A stretch of DNA of 36,698 nt from Bacillota bacterium (GTDB taxonomy: Bacteria; Bacillota; Clostridia; Christensenellales; CAG-138), in the NCBI GenBank assembly GCA_023390655.1, contig JAEWCL010000016.1, positions 1-36,698 on the forward strand. The letters run 5' to 3'. Each line of letters begins with the position of its first letter. Within the stretch, counting starts at the first letter, position 1. Shown piece after piece: positions 30,628 to 36,698 of this stretch. The notes beneath the pieces were generated by a model that was not told the DNA's origin, did not search any database, and saw nothing but the letters and a program-made list of their open reading frames with translations. Made by a program: the position numbers and the translations under genes.

Positions 30628-31305
30628 TTAATTCGGAGACTCCGTAGGACTGCCTTCTAATGCCTTTTTCGCATCCCCCATATTTTGTTCGAGCTTTTGA
30701 TAAAGCTCGTAGGACTCATAGATGTTTACTCTCAAAGAAGCGGATTGTTTCCGTATAGGAAAACCGTCTTCGTTATAAGTTGTATGACTACGGGAGGAAT
30801 AGGCCACCATGCAATATCCCCCTGAAAGTTGAGCGTCCCATCCAAATGAAGTTTTACCATCTGGAAGTTCTTTTTCGAGGAACGCCCGATAAACGTCTTC
30901 TTCATTCTCGAAACCGCCGTAAAGCAGCGTAGCGAACACGATTTGCTGCTTCCAGTCCGCCCACTCAATTTGATCCGAATCAACGCTCTGATCAAATATT
31001 GTCAATAACATCCGTTCACCTTCATAATTTACAGAGGAGATATCTGCGAGAAACACGCTATTGCTGGTGACGTCATGAATTTCCGTTGGGATGCGAACTA
31101 CATAATGTATATGTCCTTCTGTATACGAAGTCGTTTCTGATTCGGAAATAATCCCCGGCAGCCCGGCTTTTTCCAGCGTAGCGGTAATCGCTTCCTTCTC
31201 TAATGGAAAAGTAGTTTGAAACCGTGCGTCTTTTTTACAGCCGGCCAGAGAGCAGAGTATACCAAGCACGCAAACCGCAAGAAATAAATATATCAATCGC
31301 TTCAA
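30628..31305 (-). CDS. Putative lipoprotein of the repeated cassette, copy C
   Basis: A 225-residue protein, the best-preserved copy. Signal peptide MKRLIYLFLAVCVLGILCS with a perfect lipobox L-A-G-C followed by K-K-D. The core has G-L-P-G-I-I-S-E-S-E-T-T-S, W-A-D-W-K-Q-Q-I-V-F-A-T-L-L-Y-G-G-F-E-N-E-E-D-V-Y-R-A-F, F-G-W-D-A-Q-L-S-G-G-Y-C and a C-terminal helix ending G-S-P-T-E-S-P-N. TTG start with GAGGTGATTGT before it. It follows the secreted protein C after about 345 bases. Predicted outer-face lipoprotein; no known domain. Confidence 0.78.
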   Translation of the reverse strand: MKRLIYLFLAVCVLGILCSLAGCKKDARFQTTFPLEKEAITATLEKAGLPGIISESETTSYTEGHIHYVVRIPTEIHDVTSNSVFLADISSVNYEGERMLLTIFDQSVDSDQIEWADWKQQIVFATLLYGGFENEEDVYRAFLEKELPDGKTSFGWDAQLSGGYCMVAYSSRSHTTYNEDGFPIRKQSASLRVNIYESYELYQKLEQNMGDAKKALEGSPTESPN

Positions 31306-31812
31306 ACAATCACCTCACAATGATCTTCATTTTTAGCCGTGAGCAAACCTGATAAACACAGTGCAATCAAAGGTTTCGCGTTCGCGTCAGGGCAACATGC
31401 AATTGTCACTACGAAAAAATAGAAACAGCCAGCCCGCAATGGTATATTGTTATGGCAAACCACACCGAAAGGGGCTGACCGTTATCTATCGCCAGGAAAC
31501 CATACAGGACACCCAAGGCCAAGTTTTATGACGGGCTGTTTTCATGTTTGGACTCACGCCCAATCATCCGCTTGTTTCTGTCCTGCGTTTCGCTCATGGC
31601 TGTCTTCATTTATAGCGAGCGATTGATTCCCGTTATGCAATCACTCAGATTCATGGTATGCAAGCACTTAGATTCATATAGACAGGGTCCTCGTGTAAAT
31701 CGTAACCCTGCCGCCAGGATTGGCCTGGCCTTGCTATATATGTACCCCCACCATCCCATACCTCTACATGGCACGCTACTATCCAATATCTATTAAGGAA
31801 AACAGCCGAAGT
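30691..31812. repeat. Large direct repeat, copy 2
   Basis: The partner of 27949-29066. It covers lipoprotein C, the spacer 31306-31650 and the end of secreted protein C. The spacer is as well conserved as the genes, but no intact reading frame is common to both copies; a weak plus-strand frame around 31397 (MQLSLRKNRNSQPAMVY) may be a transposase remnant. Confidence 0.9.
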
Positions 31813-32172
31813 TTGATATCCGCAATAATCGCACTTTGAGTATGTGTAGACATCGTATTCAGAGCATATATCGTTCGCGAAATCTGGAGAGGAAGGGCAC
31901 ATTCTCGGATGAATATGCGTATCTCTGTATTCAGTCCAGCCTCGATAACTGTTATTCCTGCAACTTGGACAAAGAGCTCTTAATTGTCTTTGATTCAGAA
32001 TAATGAACGAATAATGGTTATCTGGGTCATACTCTGGGGAATGAACAAATTCTACGATTTCAGCTTCATTCTCCACAATGATTTCAATTCTTGCGCGTTC
32101 TGCCGCAAATGCTGGAGTACATAGACTTAGACACATAACCAATACAAGGATTAGGCTTGTAATCTTCTTCAT
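31651..32172 (-). CDS. Secreted Cys-rich zinc-ribbon-like protein, copy C
   Basis: A 173-residue homologue of copy B: the signal peptide is nearly the same (MKKITSLILVLVMCLSL ... A-F-A-A). The mature part has I-E-I-I-V-E-N-E-A-E-I, S-P-E-Y-D-P-D, Y-S-F-I-I-L, then C-P-S-C ... M-C-P-S-S-P-D-F ... C-D-Y-C-G-Y and a C-terminal W-I-V-A-C-H-V-E-V-W-D-G-G-G. AAAGGAGG is 5 bases before the ATG. A TTG at 32217 with its own AAGGAGG would extend the frame by 15 residues in front of the signal peptide; I judge this a leader, not the start. Function unknown. Confidence 0.8.
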   Translation of the reverse strand: MKKITSLILVLVMCLSLCTPAFAAERARIEIIVENEAEIVEFVHSPEYDPDNHYSFIILNQRQLRALCPSCRNNSYRGWTEYRDTHIHPRMCPSSPDFANDICSEYDVYTYSKCDYCGYQTSAVFLNRYWIVACHVEVWDGGGTYIARPGQSWRQGYDLHEDPVYMNLSACIP

Positions 32173-32324
32173 AATATCCTCCTTTGTTAATCGAAGGTAG
32201 GGAGCTGCTTCCCACAATTCGCCTCCTTGGTAATTTAGCTCCTATAATATAGATGAAATTATTTCCATAAAGCTTCCAATATTTATATACGTTTACATTT
32301 TATTAAAATATTATATGCTATTAC

Positions 32325-32378
32325 TGATTATATCTTTCAAAACAGCATGCCGCATGCTTCCTCCGCTCGTCTGCTCCA
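32325..32378. repeat. Cassette boundary repeat, copy 2
   Basis: The counterpart of 29141-29187. Beyond 32378 the two sequences are unrelated: here a ligase remnant follows. Confidence 0.7.
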
Positions 32379-32396
32379 GGTACTGCACTGAACCAA

Positions 32397-32861
32397 TCAG
32401 TTTAGGGACAACCCATATGGCCTTTCATTACCTGCTGGAACCGGCAGTGGGGGAGAGGGGAGAGTATAGCCACAAATGAGGAATTCTTCTTCGATAAGGT
32501 TTTTTATCTTCAGCCAGGTACTTACGGCTTTACCGGGATAATATAAGCTGTCGGCGCGCTTGGCCACCACTCCCTCAAGCCCTTCGTTTTTCGTTAAGTT
32601 GAACAGGTCAATCCCATGCTCCAGGACAAAACGAGACACGGCCATGCGTTCAGTATCAGCTGCAACGGCGCTCAGTAAATTTTTTCGGTCTATAAGCGGC
32701 ACAGACGTGACCATCTTATCACCGGTATAGAGGATATCAAAAGCGACGAAAGACGCCGGGGCGCGCCGCGCGGCGTCTTCAATCCGCTGTTTTTTGGATA
32801 AGACGATCCGTGGCTTGATAGCCTCAAAATCCGGACGCCCATCGCGCATGACAAAAAGCAA
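32397..32861 (-). pseudogene. ATP-dependent DNA ligase (LigD-type) fragment
   Basis: About 154 residues matching the middle of an ATP-dependent DNA ligase: P-D-F-E-A-I, motif III-like F-V-A-F-D-I-L-Y, motif IV E-G-L-E-G-V-V-A-K-R, S-L-Y-Y-P-G-K and motif V W-L-K-I-K. The N-terminal nucleotidyl-lysine motif (K-x-D-G) and the OB domain are missing, and the ends fuse into unrelated sequence. LigD-type ligases act in bacterial end joining. This copy cannot be active. Confidence 0.8.
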
Positions 32862-33046
32862 AGCAGAATGCGAACGTTCTACGGGAAAGTGTTATCCACG
32901 AGGATAGTATGTGAAGATGTTATTTTCAGAAGAATATGTTTAATATTTATAATTCCATCGTTCTAGTATATACTTATTTTAAGAAAACTCGCGAGTATTC
33001 ACATCGAACGAAAACATAAACACAAATTTATAAAGCGGTTACGGAA

Positions 33047-33645
33047 ATGAAAAAGATGTTTTCTATGGCAATAATTCTTGTTATGTTGTTAAGTTTTCCA
33101 GCGGTAGTTTACGCAGCACCTGAAGAGGTCGATGAGCATGAATACGGGTTTTGCGATCATGATCACCAAGGCGATAAAGAGTTTCTAATATCGGTAACCG
33201 ACATTGAAGATGAACGTGAGTTGATCGAAATCTATGTAGAGAATCAAGATCAGATAATGGAATTTTATGATTCTTCAGAATATGATCCTGATTACCGCTA
33301 TTCATTCATTTATACAAATCCAATACAACCAAGAATTCTCTGTCCTAGTTGTGGATACAACACGTATCAAGGGCGTTTTGAAGATTTAGAATGGGGTGCT
33401 GACGGGAAGGGCTGTCCTACGTCTCCTGATTTTGTATTAGATGTCTGTACGTATTATAAGCATATACTTGGTCAGATTGCAGGACATGCGGGTACAAGAC
33501 CTCTTAAACTTACCAGGGGATCAAATTGCTGAAAATTGCATGCCATGTTGAAACTTGGGGAGATCATATTTAATGGGCAAGGCCAGGCCAAAGCTGGCGC
33601 AATGGTTGGGACATGCACGAAGACATGTCAATATGGGGCTATTGA
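33047..33645 (+). pseudogene. Secreted Cys-rich protein, copy D, frameshifted
   Basis: The plus strand starts a signal peptide (MKKMFSMAIILVMLLSF ... V-Y-A-A) and continues with the family pattern E-I-Y-V-E-N-Q-D-Q-I, S-S-E-Y-D-P-D, Y-S-F-I, C-P-S-C and C-P-T-S-P-D-F. Near 33465 the frame is lost; C-R-T-C-G-Y-K-T-S continues in the next frame, and after a stop the end (I-A-C-H-V-E-T-W, then A-R-P-G-Q-S-W-R) is in a third. There are thus at least two frameshifts and one further stop. A protein of 161 residues with an aberrant tail could still be made. It has a His/Asp/Glu-rich insert after the signal peptide absent from B and C. The ribosome binding site is poor. Confidence 0.8.
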
Positions 33646-33725
33646 TTAGGCGACTTACAGAAGAATCCACTCCACAACTGTAGGGTTAATTCGTCATGAA
33701 TGAAGGAATACAAAGTGGTGATTAT

Positions 33726-34382
33726 TTGAAGCGGTTGATATTCGTATTTCTTGCTGTTGGCGTGCTCATGCTTTGCTTTGTTTCTATCTACAAAAAAGAC
33801 GTACTGCCTCAACCCACTTTCCCGTTAGATGAGGAAGTGATTGCTGTTGCGTTGGAAAAATCTGGGTTGCCAGGAATACTCTCCGAATCAGAAACCACTT
33901 CTTCGGTTGAAGGACAAAGAATGCATGTTGTGCGCAGCCCAACTATAACTTATTCAGATATAATTAGTACAGAGGAAGCTTATGCCAATCCCAGCACAAG
34001 ATTGTTAATTGCTGGTATTTCCTCTGCAACCACCGAGGGTGAACGGGTGTTAATTACAGTATTTGATCAGATAGATGTCTCAGAGCAAATGGCGTGGGAG
34101 GACTGGAAACAACAAATCGTATTCGCTACGTTACTTTATGGTGGTTTCGAGGATGAAGAACAGATTTATCAGGCTTTTGCAGGCAAAGAACTTCCATATG
34201 GTGAAAATTCATTTCGGTGGGACGCTCAGCTTCCGGGGGGGTACTGTACGGTGACCTATCGTACCTCTAACGAAACCAGTAATCCAACGCAAAAACAGCA
34301 TGCTTTGATGGGTGTAAATATCTATGAATCTCAAGCACTCTATCAAAGGATTCAGAAGCCCACTACACAGGCCGTACCATAA
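33726..34382 (+). CDS. Membrane-anchored paralogue of the cassette lipoprotein, copy D
   Basis: 218 residues from the TTG that lines up with the TTG starts of copies A and C (an ATG at 33696 adds 10 residues). The core is conserved: L-P-G-I-L-S-E-S-E-T-T-S, W-E-D-W-K-Q-Q-I-V-F-A-T-L-L-Y-G-G-F-E-D-E-E and F-R-W-D-A-Q-L-P-G-G-Y-C. The lipobox Cys is lost (the hydrophobic stretch ends V-S-I-Y-K-K-D), so it would be held by an uncleaved signal anchor. It is the most diverged copy and, with its partner, is inverted relative to A-C. Open frame to the end, with a good terminator after it. Confidence 0.7.
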   Translation: MKRLIFVFLAVGVLMLCFVSIYKKDVLPQPTFPLDEEVIAVALEKSGLPGILSESETTSSVEGQRMHVVRSPTITYSDIISTEEAYANPSTRLLIAGISSATTEGERVLITVFDQIDVSEQMAWEDWKQQIVFATLLYGGFEDEEQIYQAFAGKELPYGENSFRWDAQLPGGYCTVTYRTSNETSNPTQKQHALMGVNIYESQALYQRIQKPTTQAVP

Positions 34383-34420
34383 TAAATAGCGAGAGATTCG
34401 ATGACCAGCTTGACAGTCTT

Positions 34421-34451
34421 AAAGCCCTCCGCAGAAATTGTGGAGGGCTTT
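34421..34451 (+). terminator. Terminator of cassette D
   Basis: AAAGCCCTCC/GGAGGGCTTT stem with an 11-base loop, followed by AGATTTCTTT. Confidence 0.75.
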
Positions 34452-34463
34452 AGATTTCTTTAT

Positions 34464-35050
34464 TCAGTTGCTGCCCCATAGGCGCAAACTCAAATACCAG
34501 GGGCCTTTGGCCTGAGCAGGGGAAGCTCCGGGTGGAGAAGGATTGTTTTTAAGACATGGTACAGCTCCCGATCTTGCTTTGCCAAGGCATTCAATAAAAT
34601 TTCTCTGCGCTCTTTCATTTCCTTCACGGAAAGGATGAATCGCGTTGATCTCACCTAAATAATAAGAGATTCGTTTGATAAAGACATCAAAAGATTGCCC
34701 AATAAGATAATGCTCATTGCGCAATCATCAAATGTTTGGGATGCAGCATTTTCTATATACTGAACTAGGCGGAATTTATTGCCCTTAGTGATATCTACAG
34801 TCCTTAGTTCGCCAGCCCATTCGTAGATATCATCAAAAAGGAAACGATGTATGCTCTACAGATGCTGAAGGTCGAAATTACCGCTGATCGGCGCAGCGTA
34901 TGTTTCAGCATTGCGTAATGACGCTAATTCGCGCTCTGCTGTTGCCAAATCTTCTTCATGCGTTAAGCTCAACTTGTTTTTGAGTGCATTAGAATTAGGA
35001 TAGCAGTATTTGCTATCCCAATCAAATTCATAACAATAAAAGCCACTCAT
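34464..35050 (-). pseudogene. Fic-family AMPylase-type toxin, broken
   Basis: The N-terminal part (M-S-G-F-Y-C-Y-E-F-D-W-D) and body (I-H-R-F-L-F-D-D-I-Y-E-W-A-G-E-L-R-T-V-D-I-T-K-G) are typical of VbhT/Fic toxins. An in-frame TAG interrupts it near 34853, a frameshift follows near 34725, and the active-site motif H-P-F-R-E-G-N-E-R-A-Q-R continues in the other frame with Glu in place of the usual Gly. After K-A-R the end is unrelated. It was an enzyme that modifies target proteins with AMP; it cannot now be made whole. Its ATG overlaps the antitoxin stop (ATGA). Confidence 0.88.
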
Positions 35051-35229
35051 CTTACAAAACCTTTTGCGGTATGTTTGCGAATTAAGCTTTGAGCTTCAGC
35101 CTCGAACGAAACTTTGCGAGATAGACAATTACGAATTCTGTCCTTATCATCGGTTGTCAAGGACATCCTCTCTAAGCGGAAATTACCGTCTACCCGCTTT
35201 ATATTATCCTCGATATCGTTATGAGACAT
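35047..35229 (-). CDS. VbhA-like antitoxin of the Fic module
   Basis: A 60-residue protein of the VbhA antitoxin type: an N-terminal helix holding N-F-R-L-E-R, where the family's inhibitory motif is (S/T)-x-x-x-E-(G/N), then L-T-T-D-D-K-D-R-I-R-N-C-L and S-F-E-A-E-A-Q-S-L-I-R-K-H. The inhibitory Glu is kept, but the flanking motif positions are not canonical. GGGAGG is at 8 bases. The gene is intact while its toxin is dead. Confidence 0.75.
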   Translation of the reverse strand: MSHNDIEDNIKRVDGNFRLERMSLTTDDKDRIRNCLSRKVSFEAEAQSLIRKHTAKGFVR

Positions 35230-35365
35230 TTAAGACACCTCCCTGCAACCGGCCTAATTATCGGTGGCAGATCAAGGTTTTCTTTAGCATTAACAAGAGT
35301 TGGTGCGATCCAATGTAGGTAGGATAGCATTGGGGACATAAACTCCGCGTTTCAGTGTAGAACGG

Positions 35366-35986
35366 TTAATGCTCCTGCTGCGCATCGGGGAGCAGCGATG
35401 AAAGATCCAGCATGCACTGTTCCTGCGGCATGGGTTCGGCATCGCAGCGAAGGCTGCCCGGAGGGGAAGATAGTACATCAATATCGCCTTTGAGCCAGCG
35501 GCGCTGCTGATCCGCCTGCAACAGCACGGGCATACGATCGTGCAGGAATTTAAGCTCCTCCGTCGCCTGCCTGGTCAGGATCACAAACCTGGGAAGCGTT
35601 TCATTGGGCTCCCAGCGGTAAAGGCCTGCCATATAGAGAGGTGCAGCGTCATGGTTGGAAATCCGGTGTTTCTTTTTATAGATGCTTTTTCTTTCCCATT
35701 CAAAATAACCGGAGGCCGGTATAAGGCACCTGCCTTCCCGGAGCGCTCGAAAGAACATGGGCTTTTGCGCAACCGTTTCACTGCGGGCATTGATGACAAC
35801 GCCGCCCATATCCGGGCGTGAGAATCCCCATTTCATTGCCTGCGGCCGTCCGTCCATTGCGATGACAGGGACAACATTGGTCGGGAAAATCTCTCCTGTG
35901 CACAGCGCCATACCGGCATCGGAAAGGAGCGCTTGCAGGATATGACCGAATGCCTCTTCGGGCAGCAGAGAATAACGTCCGCACAT
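35366..35986 (-). CDS. SRAP domain protein (YedK/HMCES type)
   Basis: A 206-residue protein that caps abasic sites in single-stranded DNA through Cys2. The N terminus after Met removal is C-G-R-Y-S; the other SRAP motifs are present: M-K-W-G-F, N-A-R-S-E-T, R-C-L-I-P-A-S-G-Y-F-E-W and H-D-R-M-P-V (active-site His). The ATG at 35986 is chosen because Cys must be residue 2; GGAGG lies 8 bases upstream. Single gene with no clear terminator. Confidence 0.95.
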   Translation of the reverse strand: MCGRYSLLPEEAFGHILQALLSDAGMALCTGEIFPTNVVPVIAMDGRPQAMKWGFSRPDMGGVVINARSETVAQKPMFFRALREGRCLIPASGYFEWERKSIYKKKHRISNHDAAPLYMAGLYRWEPNETLPRFVILTRQATEELKFLHDRMPVLLQADQQRRWLKGDIDVLSSPPGSLRCDAEPMPQEQCMLDLSSLLPDAQQEH

Positions 35987-36039
35987 AATGCATGCCTCCA
36001 AACCTGTTTTCTTGATGGTATGGTACCGCATTTATGCCG

Positions 36040-36403
36040 CAGGCTCAAGCGTATCCTTCCTCCAAACAGCCGGAAACCGGCATAATCCCCGCAGTTCAGG
36101 CTGTGGGGAATGTGCCGAAAAAGGCACGCAGAGATTGGGGTATAATGGAAATAAAAAAAGGCGGATGTAAAATTCGGAAGCGGAAGGATGATATTTGCCT
36201 AATGTTCGGAATAATCCCGAATGATAATCCGAGAATAAGGCGCTATGAGCCGGGAAATCAATTGTATATAAATGTAACATAAAATATCAATATAAAACAA
36301 AAGAAAAATAAAGATATTGATCAGAATTTGAATATAATCTTAAAATATGACGGAATAAAATCAGATATTATAAAATAAGGGCAGAATTCGACAAAAAATT
36401 GGT
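36040..36403. other. Gene-free AT-rich stretch upstream of the rRNA promoter
   Basis: No gene is supportable. The last 150 bases are very AT-rich (runs of A and TATAAA-like words) and would serve as an UP element for the rRNA promoter. A TATAAT at about 36139 has no good -35 partner. Confidence 0.5.
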
Positions 36404-36432
36404 TTGCCCGAGGGCATACGGTTTGTTATTAT
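36404..36432 (+). promoter_or_regulatory. rRNA operon promoter
   Basis: TTGCCC and TATTAT are separated by 17 bases, about 195 bases before mature 16S, with an AT-rich region upstream. Confidence 0.7.
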
Positions 36433-36627
36433 AGATGAGCGCCAAAGACACCGGGCAAACGAAAAACGGACATTGAGCGCGAGGGCACCTTGAAAACTAT
36501 ATAGTGCGAGAGAAGAAGACGAACGCAATTAATTTGAGGAACCAGCAAAAGTACGGACAACGAAAGCGCGTAAGCGTGGAAGTTGAAGTAAGAAAAGATA
36601 GAGACAGTTTTAGAACTGTTGAGTATT
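36433..36627 (+). other. 16S rRNA leader
   Basis: Transcribed spacer before 16S. It includes CCTTGAAAACTATATAG, a sequence type common before 16S and 23S genes of clostridia and thought to act in processing or antitermination. Confidence 0.65.

Positions 36628-36698
<71 letters not shown>

Noticed and set aside
27600..32378. Possible CRISPR array because of repeated DNA
   Set aside because: The repeats are two long segmental copies holding genes, not short regularly spaced units, and no cas genes are present.
36034..36282. Plus-strand frame of 82 codons before the rRNA promoter
   Set aside because: No ribosome binding site, no recognisable motif, and it overlaps the SRAP promoter side and the AT-rich rRNA upstream region.

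Overview
The window looks like the chromosome of a moderately GC-rich member of the Bacillota, most likely a clostridial anaerobe. This rests on strong AGGAGG-type ribosome binding sites, sigma-A promoters, a T-box leader before thrS, a ytxC-like gene near thrS, a biotin-decarboxylase type sodium pump, and a 16S rRNA start typical of Firmicutes. Genus cannot be fixed from the sequence alone.

Layout. (1) 1-4080 appears to be the end of an integrated element: the C-terminal part of an Rhs protein with a barnase-like ribonuclease tip, its probable SUKH-type immunity protein, a small excisionase-like gene and a tyrosine recombinase that stops just short of the 3' end of a tRNA-Thr(GGT) gene. (2) 4250-18545 is mostly housekeeping: a coupled lipoprotein/transglutaminase-like pair; thrS with a complete T-box leader; a ytxC-like gene preceded by a riboswitch-like RNA structure; tag; a popT/acyl-ACP thioesterase/cyclophilin operon; a divergent HtrA protease; an internally duplicated small protein; zapA; beta and gamma subunits of a sodium pump; and a ZIP metal transporter. 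(3) 18596-27505 holds a MarR-controlled heterodimeric ABC exporter, a hairpin-rich intergenic element, an SDR enzyme, an SPL-like radical SAM protein, and a PadR / permease-prefix membrane protein / radical SAM operon. (4) 27600-35990 is an accessory, decaying, AT-richer region. Its core is a two-gene cassette (secreted Cys-rich zinc-ribbon-like protein, then a putative lipoprotein) present four times. Two copies of the secreted gene are wrecked while all four lipoprotein genes are open. Around it lie a DNA ligase fragment, a dead Fic toxin with an open VbhA-like antitoxin, and an SRAP (YedK-type) gene. (5) 36404-36698 is the promoter, leader and first bases of a 16S rRNA gene.

The most novel-looking item is the repeated secreted-protein/lipoprotein cassette, which I cannot assign to any known family. 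Its asymmetrical decay resembles a toxin-immunity or ligand-receptor system, but that is inference. Secondary items are the riboswitch-like structure upstream of ytxC, the match at anticodon and discriminator between the tRNA-Thr and the thrS T-box, and the PadR/PPD1/radical SAM operon.
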